A stretch of 64,000 nucleotides of DNA from Adiantum capillus-veneris. Its lineage: Eukaryota > Streptophyta > Polypodiopsida > Polypodiales > Pteridaceae. Numbering within the stretch: the first letter of the stretch is position 1; the number at the start of each line of letters is the position of its first letter. The stretch covers positions 151,369,057 through 151,433,056 of the forward strand of contig CM043952.1 of NCBI GenBank assembly GCA_014529385.2, given 5' to 3'. Positions 1 through 11,915 of the stretch are shown here, piece by piece. The notes under the pieces were generated by a model. The model did no database searches, was not told the DNA's origin, and saw only the letters and a list, made by a program, of their open reading frames with translations. Position numbers and translations under genes: made by a program.

Positions 1-79
1 TCAATTGCAATTAATAATAACAACCATTTATAGCTAACTTGAGGACCTCCCTTCTTGATCAAGAAAAGAGAAACCTTGT

Positions 80-91
80 GCTCTGATACCA
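80..91 (-). other. LTR-retrotransposon primer-binding site (tRNA-iMet)
   Basis: On the minus strand the sequence reads TGGTATCAGAGC, the classical plant retrotransposon primer-binding site complementary to the 3' end of initiator Met tRNA. It follows the LTR end (GTTACA) by one base, so the internal region of this element runs leftward out of the window. Confidence 0.85.
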
Positions 92-286
92 ATGTAACAT
101 TTAATGGTCTAGTAACTTGTGTGTAGCAGAAAATAGCATGAACATAGTGAGCATTTCATTAGAATAGATTCCTAATGAGCATAACAAGAGTGCTTGGGTG
201 GAGAGAGCAACAAAAAGCATAACACCTAGTTAGATAGGCATGAACAATACTTAAAAAGAGAGAGAAATTAAGCTATTGACAATAGT

Positions 287-739
287 CATTCGGCAAAATT
301 TGGACTCACAAAGGGGCCCTTTAAGGAGTTTGACTTTACCTCTCTCTACCAAAACGGGCGCATGGATAAATTTTTGCAAATAAACTCCAAAGTTGACGGA
401 GGTTTGAGAGTTAGAATGTCCTCTTCAAGCTCTATCTACTGATATATAGCACGCCATGATATTCCTCATATTTTAGAAGATTCTTTTTTTTTATTCACCT
501 ATGATGTGACAACTCTGTCAGAATCTAAGTGAATCAAAAAAAGAATCTTCTAAAATATGAGGAATCTCATGGCATGCTATATATCAGTGGATAGAGCTCG
601 AAGAGGACATTCTAATTGTCAAACCTCCGCCAACTTTGGAGTTTATTTGCAAAAATTTATCCATGCGCCCGTTTTGGTAGAGAGAGGTAAAGTCAAACTT
701 CTTACAGGGCCCCTTTGTGAGTCCAAATTTTGCCTAATG
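287..739. mobile_element. Palindromic MITE, copy 1 (453 bp)
   Basis: Two arms of about 213 bp are near-perfect inverted repeats (I estimate about 95% identity) starting CATTMGGCAAAATTTGG, separated by a short spacer near 500-526. The element sits inside the LTR: the sister LTR at 11916-13333 shows the uninterrupted junction (caatagaggacc near 12120). No clean target duplication can be read. The transcript would fold into one long hairpin. A short open frame at 557-742 lies in the right arm and is not a gene. Confidence 0.85.
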
Positions 740-1817
740 TGAGGACTGGATTTACATGGAGCTGGTCCCCCCTCCAAAAAGCTTTGTATTATAGGTTTCT
801 CCCATCAAGAGAGACATTTTGCAATACAATTCTTTGTGTTCCTTCAATGCTAGCGAGTGCAATGAAGATGGAAGCTTTAAGAACTAAGCAAAACACTTAT
901 AAAACACAACATCAATTCCCTCACGGTCTCAGACCCAAGACCTCACACACCTTCAAAGATGGTGAGAGCTGGCAGGGTATGAGAGTAGATAGAGAGGAAG
1001 AAGGAGTAGTCTTATGAGAAAGATGTACATCTCCTCACATAATCACTCATATTACCATATCATAGCTTAGTAATGAGCATGGTAGAGGAGATGAGCATGC
1101 ATTGAAGCTTGGCTCTTGGTTGGATTTGCATCACAAAGCCAAGAGTTGTTGGTGTAGGCCTCCCTTCTCACAAGCTTGGAGTCGGTGATAAGCTTTCCAT
1201 TAAACCTTGAGAAGGAGAGAGAGAGTCTTCTTGCTTCACACATGAGATTGTGTGAGTGTGTGTGTGTGATAATGACTTGACAAATTCAGCCCCCTCTTTC
1301 TCTTGGTCGGCCCTCATGGAATTTACTCATCTTGGCACATCATTGGACCTCTCCAGGCTTAGCAAATGAGAATTAAGTAGCATAAGTGATAGCCTTCTGA
1401 CATGTGTCCCCCTTTCCCCTTTTGTGAGAGATTTAGGTTGCAACTAAACTCTCATTGGACCCCTTTGTCTCCTAGCCAATAGGAATCAGGGAAGCCATTG
1501 GGCTGTTGAATGCTCATTGGACCCCTTGGGAGACTGTCCAATAGTCTTCTAGAGAGCTCAATTCTTATTGGTTCTTTTATTAAGTGTTTTTAAATTAATT
1601 AAACTAGATTTACTCTAGTTTAATTCTCATTGGTCCACCTCCATGGCCATCCAATAGGATTTGAGTACACCTTTTGGGCATCTAGGCTAGGGAGCTGGCA
1701 TGTGTCCCTCATTCCCTTTGTGTAAAGGAAGCTTGTGAGTTTTTGTGTGTGTGTTTCTCTCTCATCCCCTACTTTCAAGGCTCGCCCCCTCCTATGTAGG
1801 AAGCATGAAGAATTTTT

Positions 1818-1819
<2 letters not shown>

Positions 1820-1870
<51 letters not shown>
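1820..1870. repeat. (CA)n microsatellite inside the LTR
   Basis: About 25 uninterrupted CA units. Apparent His-Thr or Val-Cys repeat frames over it are artefacts of the repeat. Confidence 0.95.
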
Positions 1871-1872
<2 letters not shown>

Positions 1873-2169
1873 GCATCCAATTTTACTAAGCTTGACCATT
1901 GGAAACAACCTTTGAATTTTGGAACCTTAGCATTTTGGAAGTCTTAATGGGCTGAACCTTAGGGTCTTTTAAGCCCATTGTTGCACATTGCTCTTTTGCA
2001 GATGGCCCCCCCTTTGGATCCCTATTTTCCCTACTTCGGATCCCTACTATGGCCGATCTGCCAGCTTAACCAATATTCTAGCTTTTTCTCCCCTAGCACT
2101 TCCCCATATTAAATGAACAGTTTAACATGAGAAATCACTTAGGAGAATTATATATTAGTTATTATAACA

Positions 2170-4017
2170 AGAACATTAGATAAGAATAGGTTTCCCTTCT
2201 CTATGCACTTTCATACCTCCAACATTTTTGGCAATAGTTGTCAAACCATGGAAGGAATTGTATCTATGGGGATTAAATGCATTCATTCCAAAAGGGCGAG
2301 ATGGTGTGTAAAAAGGGCTTGAGTTTTGGGCTGCCAGTGACATCAATGCCTCTTTATTGCCTTATTTTTCCTTATTAGTAAAATGAGCAAGAGGAGCAAT
2401 GCGGGGATAGAGGCAATAACAACCCTATTCCAATATGCCAAAATTTTGGGTAAGGGTTCAAGTGCCACATTCCGCCTTGATGTATACATAGCCCTCACAT
2501 TGTACTCCCTGTCTTGTACATGCTTTGGGTGATAGGCTTTTGAGCATCTGCAAAGGTCTCTTTGTACACATTATACAGTTGTTGTTTGTGATACACACAC
2601 ACACATACACACAGACCATGAGGGCTCACAACCCTGGTGACCATAAAGATGCACTCCCTCCCCCCCCCCCCAAAAGAGGGTGGCACCACCAAATACAATC
2701 TGCCCATAAGGAGGACATTGGGGCACATATGTAGGGTTTAGGAGGTTGGTTGACTAGCCACATAAAAAGCTCGACACAAAAATACTCCTAAAGGGATGCC
2801 CTATCAAGATCTCTTGCTAAGGCTTGCCATGGTCCTCTTCCGATTCTTTAGAAGAAAGCTTGCCCTATTGGAATTTGCGTAGGTTCTCTCCGTTTCCCTG
2901 CTAGGATTCGAGTACTCTTCATCCTCCCGCAAAAATGTAAACTGATCGGATCCTATGTAGGAGAAGAATCATTTGAGTTCTTATACCACTGTAATTGGCT
3001 TGGACACCCAAGCGGTAAATCAATAGCAATACACGAATAAAACCTGCAACAAATTGAACGGAGAGAGAGAGAGAGAGAGAGTTTCACTTTTAAATGCACT
3101 AGCCTCAAAGCTTGGAGCCCCTTTCGGTATCTCTTTTATATTGATTTGTACAAGGTATGACTGTCAAGGAGAGTGTGCTTTGCAATTTGCACGTTCTAGA
3201 GTGCTAGAGAGGTCTCCCAAGGCTCATATTTAAAGGCCCCATGCCCTAAAAGCATCAGATATAAAAGCTAGCATCCAAAATTAGAGATTTGGATTTTTAG
3301 GGATTTTTGGATTTTTAGGGAACTCTTACAGCCTCCACAATTTGCAGTGCAAATTTCAAGATGTTTGTACAATCATGCCACATCATCAATTTTTTTTGTC
3401 TTGGAACTTATTTCCTTCATTTGGCCACATATGGGCGGTTAAAATCATGTCCTCTCTAGTTAGTAGTCCATGTCATCACTTTGTAACACCTCGCAACAAA
3501 CTCAAAGTAGAGCACTATCAACCCCCTCTAAATGCAAAAATGCGGATTGGAGAGACTTCTCCAATGACAAAAATGTAGCCATAAGTCGCCATTCTACCGG
3601 CTGAAAAATATGTAGCTCAACCAGATCTTGATGCACTCTTGATCGCAAGATTGACATCGTCAAGCCATGGCCTTGATACCTGAAAGTGCAATGGAAGATG
3701 TGGTCGTCACCGAGTTTGACCATTGCAGGGTTGATCTGCAATTGCCACCAATCTGGCCCATAGCCATGGACATACTTTATTTGTAAGTGTTGAATGCATT
3801 GATATGATTGTTAATTTTGCACTGACCACTTGAGTAGCTACAGAAGATTCTGTTGCTTCTGAAGCTACAAATTCCGTGTAGGGCGCCCAGGAGAAGGGAA
3901 GCTGGCAAAGCATGTAGAGCGACCTCATAGCCTAGCGAAGGATGTAGATAAAGGAGGAAGGCTATCGATGCCTAGGATCTAGCAGAACATACAGGAAAGG
4001 TGGACACTCAAATGGCT
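2170..4017. other. Unassigned sequence with short simple repeats
   Basis: No gene recognised. It holds a short (AC)n at about 2592-2616, a C-run near 2660-2671 and a (GA)n tract at about 3061-3081. Near 2976-2988 a minus-strand TGGTATAAGAAC resembles a decayed Met-tRNA primer site next to TGTAATTGG, so an old LTR may begin at about 2988. Sequence at 2990-3290 weakly resembles 57510-57830 (shared 'tatattgat' and 'cctaaaagca' blocks). That LTR reading is tentative. Confidence 0.35.
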
Positions 4018-4275
4018 CATGCAAGTTAACTGAAGTTCATGCATGGTAGGTAGCAATCCATGCAAGTCAATTGGAATCCAAGCATGGCAGGTAGCAGTCC
4101 ATTCAAGTCAATTGGAGTCCAAGCATGGCAAGTGGTAGTCCATGCAAGGCAACTGGAGCGCATGCATGGGAGCTACATTTCAAGGATATCAAGTACCAAG
4201 CGACCCTAGTGAGAACCAATTTAAGCATAGCAGGAACCACGCAACCCTAGTGAAGGGCAGTTCAAGCATGGTAGG
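4018..4275. repeat. 41-bp minisatellite
   Basis: About four imperfect copies of a 41-bp unit (catgcaagtcaattggaatc plus 21 more bases) run from 4018 to about 4171. After a short break two further 41-bp units of a diverged type (with cgaccctagtga) follow at about 4194-4275. The shared 'aagcatggcaggt' core suggests one family. There is no coding potential. Confidence 0.75.
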
Positions 4276-4395
4276 TGCATGGCTGTCCCAAAGCTTCCAT
4301 TTTTAGCCGAGCATCCACACACAGAGATGAGGAACCGGCCCCTTGTCCAAAACAGCCCATTAGAGGCTTAAATAGAAGAAGAAAATGCACACATT

Positions 4396-4836
4396 CATTA
4401 CGTGAAATTTGGACTCACAAAGGGGCCCCTTAAGGAGTTTGACTTTACCTCTCTCTACCAAAACGGGCGTATGGATAAATTTTTGCAAACAAACTCCAAA
4501 CTTGGTGGAGGTTTGACAGTTAGAATGTCCTCTTCAAGCTCTATCTACTGATATATAGCATGTCATGAGATTCCTCATATTTTAGAAGATTCTTTTTTTT
4601 ATTCACTTAGGTTCGGACATCATAGGTGAATCAAAAAAAGAATCTTCTAAAATATGAGGAAACTCATGGCGTGCTATATATCAATAGATAGAGCTTGAAT
4701 AGGACATTCTAATTGTCAAATCTCCACCAACTTTGGAGTTTGTTTGCAAAAATTTATCCATGCGTCCATTTTGGTAGAGAGAGGTAAAGTCAAACTGCTT
4801 AAAGGGCCCCTTTGTGAGTCCAAATTTCACCTAATG
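4396..4836. mobile_element. Palindromic MITE, copy 2 (441 bp)
   Basis: Same family as 287-739. Ends are CATTACGTGAAATTTGG and its inverse, arms are about 205 bp, and the central spacer differs from copy 1. The two copies confirm the element boundaries. A (CT)n tract follows within 30 bp. Confidence 0.85.
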
Positions 4837-4864
4837 TGGCACTTGGATTTTGTGTGAACACGTG

Positions 4865-4865
<1 letters not shown>

Positions 4866-4943
<78 letters not shown>
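4866..4943. repeat. (CT)n microsatellite
   Basis: About 78 bp of pure CT dinucleotides next to the right end of the second MITE. Confidence 0.95.
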
Positions 4944-4946
<3 letters not shown>

Positions 4947-5340
4947 AGCAGGAGCCATCTCTCATGAGCATTGTACCATAACTCTTTACATTAATAAAAC
5001 AAATACCAAAAGGGGCACCTTTTCAAGGGCCAACACCACATAGGGGGAGGAACTCCACCTCTCCATCCTCGCCGATCCCATCTCTACCTCTCTGCCGCTT
5101 TGTCTCCTAATTACTTTGTTTAAGACCTACATTATCTATGTGCTGAAATTTTGGTTTTCAAGGCTGAAATTTTTTGTTTTGTTGTCCCGCACTGCCTCGG
5201 TAGAGCTGCCCCACACAACCTAGCTAAGTCTTGCAAAACCTCCATTGGCATCTTCTTGTTGAAATACATTGTTGTCACTACACAACATTGTTTTGGGTTT
5301 CTCAATGATTACACCACCTGAGTTCCTTCACTTTTCAGAT
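4944..5340. other. No gene seen between microsatellite and LINE remnant
   Basis: About 400 bp without recognisable coding or structural signal. It lies between a CT tract and a GA tract and may contain the 5' untranslated part of the LINE fragment that follows. Confidence 0.3.
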
Positions 5341-5357
5341 GGAGAGAAAGAGAGACA

Positions 5358-5358
5358 G

Positions 5359-5412
<54 letters not shown>
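5358..5412. repeat. (GA)n microsatellite
   Basis: About 55 bp of GA units. The Arg-Glu repeat frame starting at 5339 is produced by this tract and is not a gene. Confidence 0.95.
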
Positions 5413-5415
<3 letters not shown>

Positions 5416-7476
5416 TAACATCATCGACTGCTACCCTTGGTCAGTTCTTGCTCCATGGTGGCTACCACACCTGCACCGGGCATCTCATGACTGCCCACAT
5501 ACCCTTCATGTGGACATATGACCTGACCATGGAGGACCTAGCTAGTATCGAGGTAGGCACTAGACATTATATGGAATGAACATTGGCTGGTTCGGTGCAT
5601 GGTGGGCCTCTTCCCCTCATGTGATACAGTTCGGAAGTGGCTTTAGTCTACACTCGGTGGCTCTGAGGGTAGCATCTTGGATCTCATGCTGGGCATGGCA
5701 TCTTTCAGGTTCAGCTTTGAGACGACCGTTGTACCGAGTCTCTCTCCAATCGCTCTCCTATTGTGGCTAGGATGCTGCTGTTGATTTTAGAGCGTTGGAC
5801 ATTAGACTTCAACATTGAGGAGTTTGAGCGCTAGCAACGGATCCCTTGTTTTTTGGTGACTCTTTCCTTTCCATCTCTCCCAGTACACCTTTTCAGTTGT
5901 CTTACTAGCGTAGCCCAGGTGGGGCCTGGTTACACTAGGTACATTGGCTATGAAGATTGGCACACCACGGATACATAGAGGACTATTACAGTCTACCACC
6001 GGTTCGATCATACTACCTCGTTCCCTCGCACCATGTGAGTATGATTGGAGTCGGCAGTATAGTCTCCACATTGCGATTCTCTTCTGACTACTTTGGTTCT
6101 TGGTTTAAAGTTGCTCGCTCCTTTGCTCCAGAACAACTCCTACACCCACTACCACATGATGAGGATGCGCTTCCATTAGCTCTTGTTCCTCGGCTTTGGC
6201 CAAGGATCAAGAGGGATCTTCAATCTTGTAGCCATTGACACGGTTGATGTATGCACTTGAGGTTTCATGTTAAACATTGTTTGTAACAAGGATTTTGTCA
6301 CTTGGAATGTCAATAGATTGCATCTCACTAGCATCAATGGCCTAAGATAGAATTTTCTTCACAAAGATTTGTGCTCTCATGTAGATTGAGATGTGGATAT
6401 ACTTCTTGTGTAGGAGCATAAGCTATGTATGGACAGTTACCATACATATGGCAAGTTGTTACTTGGGGATTCTCACACATTTTGGGAAACTATGATTGGC
6501 CAGTAGTATTCTAGCAGTGGTGTTTGCATTTTTGTGGGACCCTATTGGCATCATTGTGTACGCACCCATGGTACACTGATACTTGGTAGAGCAATGTGGA
6601 TCACTCTAGAGATTGATGACTCTTTGATTGGTGTGATGTGTATCTATACCTCCATGTTAGCTCAGGAGATACTTGAGCTTTGGCAACAGATTGTGAATGT
6701 ATTGCCTACTGTGGATTCATGGGTTGTTGGACCATTTGTAGCACCATGCAAGAAAGATGCTTGGGAAAGATTCCTTTTTGCAGTTTCTAACACACATGCT
6801 TGGTATATTCCGTCTGTGACTCGCAATCCATAGTCCATAATTTTTGTGGTGTTTCAGGAGACAGTCAGATCATTTGCTAGAGCAACTAGATAGATTTTAC
6901 ATTGTCACATGGGCAACCTCTCATGGTGGGACAGTTATGATTTGGCTTGCTACAGTGCTCTCTAATCATGCCCGAGTTCTTTTTTATTGAGATTTGAGAC
7001 TTCCTCTATGCCTAGACGAGGATCGCGCACACCTGACTTGGTGTTACACGATGCTTCATTGTCTCGAATAATTAAGGATATTTGGACATGCATTGGTTTT
7101 GCAGATCCCGCGTCCCATCTGGCTACATGTATCATTGCCTCCTCCCAGGTTTGTAGATAGATAGCTGCAGAGAGGTTTCGAGGCTTGTTTAGCATGAAAC
7201 ATGAGTTACATTGTGGGGAGGGAGAGGGAGTATTACCTTGGTGAGACTTTGTGGTAGCAGTTACAAATATACAAGGCAGAGAGTGAATTGGCCTACATGT
7301 ACCTTGCTAAGGGGATTGAGCTATGCAGGGTAGAGAGGGGGATTGACTTAAATGTAACTTGGGAGGGAGAGGGAGTTTTTCTACACAAATTGTGGTCAAA
7401 GAATGTAGAAGCTGACATTCTCCTTATGTCAGAATTTATGGTGAGCCCTCAGTGCAATATTTCATACTTGATTTGA
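5413..7476 (+). pseudogene. Decayed LINE segment with endonuclease domain
   Basis: Broken plus-strand frames encode pieces of a non-LTR retrotransposon. The clearest is the endonuclease (exonuclease-endonuclease-phosphatase fold) at about 6250-7030. A line at 6534-6833 (GPYWHHCVRTHGTLILGRAM, then ...LIGVMCIYTSML) matches the central strands seen in plant LINE endonucleases, and at 6963-7010 a SNHAR motif stands where the catalytic SDHxP motif is expected, so a catalytic Asp is lost. The usual GGDFN motif is replaced after DSWVVG. Sequence downstream (about 7010-7200) resembles the linker towards the reverse transcriptase, which is absent. Frames at 5413-6240 are probably the upstream LINE part but I cannot name a domain. 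Many stops and frameshifts show long decay. It lies opposite in orientation to the LINE at 21845-26990. Confidence 0.65.
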
Positions 7477-8130
7477 GTGACATTTGGAGGAGAGAATAGT
7501 TGCAACTAAAGACTCCATGGGTGCATTCGGTTTAATGATGGTTGGTAGAATGAAGATGTATAATCAAGCTTTTTGAATATGAAGCGGTGATGACCATGCA
7601 AAAGTTGAAGCTAAAGCCAAGTGACCTTTGCAGATTGACAGGCATTCAATCCATGGGCTGGGAACTTGTGATTCAATCTTTGATCTCTTAATTTAGTGTT
7701 GCATCTGTGCCACCACCTCTCCAGCTTCGATAGAGAGAGCTACAATCTTATGCTTCAAGATATTCAAGAGATTTAACTTTGTCTATGCTAGGGAAGGTAG
7801 ACATTTACAATGTAAAAAGGCGAAAGAAAATGAAGGAAAATCTTGTAATCTAAGGGCTCAAACAAGATAGATCTTCAGTCTCTTCTTAAATAGTGTGCAT
7901 ATAGCTATAACTAAAGAATGCTGCATTAATATGCAAGAAGCCTAGTTGGAAGAGTTTGACATTAAAAATAGAGTAAAATCAATATGGTGCACAAACATCA
8001 GAAAGAATTTTCCTCAAGGGAAGGTCAATGAAGATGAGAAGATCGTAGGTGAAAAAATTGTAACAGATAGATGTTGTGTGAATGTTGTGTGAGTATTCAT
8101 CATAAAAAGTGAGGCTTGTTAGGATAGGAT
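7477..8130. other. No gene recognised
   Basis: AT-rich sequence with only short frames on both strands. No repeat structure or domain was recognised. Confidence 0.4.
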
Positions 8131-9267
8131 GTGGGTATCGATAAGCTACAAGAGTGGTATGTAAGTCATCATGGAGGTTCAAGGAGGCATCGTGGAGAAA
8201 TCATTTTCAGTGGAATGCACTTTTGGGGACGGCCAAAAAAGGGGCTAGGGATGAGGGAGGGCCATACTGAGGACGCCTTGCAGGGGACAGGGTGGCGGGC
8301 TGTAAATTGGGACACCAAGGGGGTGGAAAGGGACATTGTGGGGACGGTTGGGACGACCATCCAGGGGCGGTTCTGATTCTTCTTCTACAGAGGACCTGAT
8401 CCTTTCTGCAGCACGCATGGGTTCTTGTGGGAAATCCGATAGAGACGACACTCCTCCGATGGCTAATTTGCCGGGAGATGAAGAAAAGCTAAAACCCAGT
8501 AGGGGAATAGAGAAAACTAACAAAGATTTCAATGGGAATATGCCTTCTTCCAAGGAGTCGAGAGATTTTGGAAAATTTTTGGTGGGGAATCTTGACAGAA
8601 CACAGTAAAAAACGATAACTGCAGGTTGACACGCGAGAAGATATATCAAGTACTCCGAGGACCCAAAATATGTAATCATCTGCAGAATTACCCACTTGAT
8701 GAGATTCACTCTAGATGGCGAGAGGCCATCAATTCTCCTCTCAAGTCGGTTATGAACTAGAAAGCAAAGCCGAGTGCAGAAAAGAAAAATTTGTACTCGC
8801 AGAAAGAGTTTTGGGATACCTTTTTGCCAGTGGAGGATTCTCGTTCCAGAAAATTACTTTGAAGGACCAGATTGGGCAGTTTTGTTGTGGATTGCCAAAA
8901 GAGATTTCACAATATTGTCTGCAAAAGAAGTCTCACTCCATTCATGGACTTATGGGACATGCCAAGCAAGGTTTTAGTATACATGCTGGCTCATTGTTTG
9001 CAAAACTCCATTCAAAGACTTATGGGACATGCCAAGAAAGGTTTTCGTGTGCATGCTAGCTCATTGACCTATCCTATGGACAAGCCAGTTTCCACCTCAA
9101 AGAGGCAAGAGTCTTCCAAGGAAGAGCCAGAACCAAGGGAACTAGATGATAATTCATCAGAGAGTTCCAAAGAAGTAAGAGAATCAGTTGATAGTTCATC
9201 GGAGAGTTTCATAGAAGCAAGGGAATCAATTGATGGTTCATCAGAGAACTCCGATAATTCAGATTGA
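8131..9267. other. Unrecognised open frames on both strands
   Basis: A minus-strand frame (8245-8709, 154 codons) and plus-strand frames (8715-9059 and 8872-9267, 114 and 131 codons) overlap. The last ends in a Ser/Glu/Asp-rich tail with a repeated SSESxxEARES pattern. Within 8935-9065 a segment of about 60 bp (acttatgggacatgccaag) is duplicated. None shows a domain I know, and there is no clear splice or start context. They may be exons, TE pieces or chance frames. Confidence 0.25.
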
Positions 9268-9885
9268 GGTGCCAGTGGACAGGTAGGCCAATGGGGCTAT
9301 CAATAGGTCACAATGCACAAGAAAAGAATAAAAAAATAAGCTAGGTCCAGCAAATAATTTGGTTAAGCGCACTTTTTGGCTCTCGGTGCAAAGTGAATGG
9401 GGGGAAGAGGAACTCGCAGATTCGCTTCAATTTTGAGATGTACCTTGAGGCATTTGGATTATTAGCAATGTCTATTCTGAAAGTTACTGATGAATGAGTT
9501 AGTTGAATCTGCTGCGGTGCAGACTGCACAAGAGGGGAGCCACTCCATTCTTTTGTCACAGATTGCCTCGATTGAATAAAGCCACTAAGTTCTCCTTGAG
9601 ATTTTAGGGATATTGACAAGCTGATAGTATTTTGTGGAATGACTTAATAAAAATATGTACATTGAATTGGAAATTTCCTAGATTGAACATGCTCTTTCAT
9701 GTGTGTATAGTTAGAGTATGTGATGAAACGATGAAATGTATGCAGCATTTTATCTGATAAACTTAGTACATCCAGACATCTGTTAGAGATCAGTGAGATC
9801 TGGATTTGATGGCTAAGTGAACGTGAAATGAATGTTACTCTAGTGCATCAAGATTTCTATCTAGATAAGATGACTAGGTACCGCA
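9268..9885. other. No gene; flank of the split LINE
   Basis: No coding signal recognised. At about 9840-9885 the phrase gtgcatcaagatttct also occurs near 27171, on the far side of the LINE, which suggests that the LINE entered a repeated sequence or that the two flanks share an old duplication. Confidence 0.35.
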
Positions 9886-10967
9886 TTTTTTTTTCAAGAA
9901 AAAGATCCTCCCATTAGTTAAAAAATTGTGCAATGGGCTACAGTCTGTCCCTACTAGAGAGGGCTACATCAACATGTGGGGAGACTCCCAGAATGAAAAA
10001 CAAGATATGTACAAGGATGGCTAAATTAGTAAATGGGAGGAGGAAACAACCACATTGGTGGACGATAGTGCCATCTAGGCATGCCATGAACCATGGTAAA
10101 GAAGGGTCCTGGATGCCACAATCTCAAGAAGACCTCGTGGTGCTCACGCATGGGATCAGAGCTACCCTGAAGTCTCTCAAATTGGACCCTGAGTGTATGG
10201 ACCAGCTCCAGTCAGATGTCGCAAAGAGTCTCCTCCGGTGGAACAGGTCGAGATTCAAAGATGCAAAAACAGTGGGCTCGCCAGATGAACCACAATGTCA
10301 GGCCGCAGATGAGCTCGCAACACCACTCTCTATCACTGATCCACTCTTGAGGGACAAGCTCTGTGGATGGTTCGAGCCTAGGCCGGGCCCCCTGGATCAC
10401 TATCATCTTGCTAACTGAAGCCATCTCAAAGAAAAGCGTTGGGCCCGTGAGTGTGGATCAGGCTGCAGCACCCCAAGTGTACTAACTGGATATAGACAGC
10501 ATGCATCAGTCGAAGAATCCACAGCCAAACCTGTTGTGTCATGGTACAATCCCACAGACGGAGACGCCGAGTCTCAAGTGGGTGGTCACAAACCGCACAT
10601 GTTGTCGAGAAGCCACTGTGCATCACCACCCAACTGTAGTAGCTCGATGTACAACTAGCCACTGAAACATGGTGACTATCCTCGTCTTTTGGCTATCCCA
10701 CAAGCGCTCCCAAAACCTTGCCAAGAAATTGAACGTGAGACCCTCCTCTTGCGAATGAATTGCTGCAGCAAGACGAGCCTCTCTCCGCACTGCTAGTATG
10801 TGGCGACTCGGCCTAGCTATGTAGAAGGGGGTCCCCAAGTGATTGGCAAAAGTGAAGGGAATCCACTAAAATCACTCCCCCAGGTCCCATTGCACTCGTA
10901 CCAAAGGACGGCTCTCCCAAGCCCAAAGCCACCAGTTTCTTAACTCAAGACCAATTGGGTTGGGGTC
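9886..10967 (-). pseudogene. LINE, 3' part: C-terminal zinc-binding domain and tail
   Basis: Minus-strand frames between 10967 and 10034 encode the region after the reverse transcriptase of a plant LINE (zf-RVT type). FWERLWDSQKT (about 10700) and FQWLVVHRAT lead to a region with CDHPLETRRLRLWDC-like Cys/His spacing near 10560-10600, then WLWILRL and WFIWRAHCF. It ends with a frame broken by one TGA (at about 10210) and closing at about 10033. A run of A on the minus strand near 9890-9898 may be the LINE tail. The 5' part of the same LINE lies on the same strand at 21845-26990, on the other side of a Ty3 insertion. Confidence 0.7.
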
Positions 10968-11566
10968 TGTCATAAAATCTAATATCTAGCTTTACCAAAT
11001 GATTTTCTCATATTAAACGGATCATTTAATATGGGAATATAAAAGGGGAACAAGAGTTAGGATATAGATATGTGCTTCTATACCTATCTCAACAAGGGAC
11101 CAAAAGGAGAGATGGTTGCATCTCAATAGGGGTCCAAAAGAAGATGGTCTACCAAAGACCAATGTGCCATAAGTGCTTCTAGACTTATCTCAACAGGGGA
11201 CCAAGAGGAGAGATGGTTACATCTCAATAGGGGTCCAAAAACAAGATGGTCTACCAAAAAGCAATGAGCAGATAATGGAGCTTAAAAGACCTTAGGGTTA
11301 GCTTCATTAAAGACCTCCTAAGGTTAGTGTTAAAAGTCCTCAGACCTAGGACCTTTAGGTACTTTAGACCTTAGGCAATCTAGGCATGTGCTTGAGGTGC
11401 TTGTCGTGCTTGATGACAAGGTGCTTGAGGTGCTTGTCATAGTTATTGACTAAGGTGCTTGAGGTTCTTGATGACCAAGGTGCTTGAGGTGTTCAAGGCA
11501 GAGGCAAGCCTTAAAGGTAGGGGCATGAGAGAGAACACTCACATACACACTCAAGGCAAGCCCAAG
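10968..11566 (+). repeat. Truncated 5' LTR of Ty3 element A
   Basis: The first ~390 bp match the start of the 3' LTR at 20525 and, in part, element B's LTR (TGTCATAAAATCTAATATCT, then 'catattaaacggatcattta'). At about 11390-11500 there are four or five copies of a ~20-bp unit built on GGTGCTTGAGGT. The 3' limit is approximate: coding sequence of the protease begins soon after, with no primer-binding site between. Confidence 0.6.
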
Positions 11567-11579
11567 ACTCGAGAGGTAT

Positions 11580-11915
11580 TATAGAGGATACTCATTGCAA
11601 AGGATGATCCCTTTCCTATCCTTGGGGAAAGGTAAGAGAACATGATGCCTTTATCCTTTTTGACCCTGGCTCAGCTCACAACTTCATATCCACGGAGTTG
11701 GCCACCAAGCTAGGCATACAAGCCTACGAGATGGAAGATACATTGAAAGCCGATGGAGCTTTCAAGGGACAAGACATCACAGCTACTCCCTTAATTGGAA
11801 AATTGAGGCTTCATGACCAAAGCTATGTCGACAAAGAGGATTTCTTCATTTTCCCTCTCAAACATGAGGATGTTATCCTTGGGGCACCATGGTTCACTCG
11901 TGTGGCTGCCACTAT
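11580..11915 (+). pseudogene. Ty3 element A aspartic protease, first part
   Basis: A plus-strand frame reads FDPGSAHNFIS and ends HEDVILGAPWF, the catalytic region and C-terminal flap of a retropepsin; the usual catalytic motif DSGATHNF appears here as DPGSAHNF. The frame stops because element B was inserted. It resumes at 17212 with MKFPEGRIYFNY. Confidence 0.75.

Larger units (their letters stand above)
93..2169 (-). repeat. 5' LTR of a minus-strand Ty3-type element leaving the left edge
   Basis: Read on the minus strand the LTR starts TGTTATAATAAC at 2169 and ends GTTACA at 93, directly before a primer-binding site, so it is the 5' LTR. It is clearly similar along its length to the LTR at 11916-13333: shared blocks include 'gagccggtcccccctcc'-like and 'gagagctggca'-like stretches and a similar end. 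Without the inserted MITE (287-739) it is about 1.6 kb. It also carries a (CA)25 tract. The outer flank at 2170-2174 is AGAAC; the matching duplication would be outside the window. Confidence 0.8.

Noticed and set aside
557-742. 61-codon frame as a gene
   Set aside because: Lies wholly inside one arm of the palindromic MITE.
5339-5521. Arg-Glu repeat protein
   Set aside because: Produced by a (GA)n microsatellite; the same applies to Leu-Ser, His-Thr and Val-Cys repeat frames at 1620-1947, 21009-21297, 31295-31480, 37780-38141, 44963-45295 and 53282-54073.
9933-10418. 161-codon plus-strand frame as a gene
   Set aside because: It is the antisense of the LINE C-terminal domain, which shows recognisable motifs on the minus strand.
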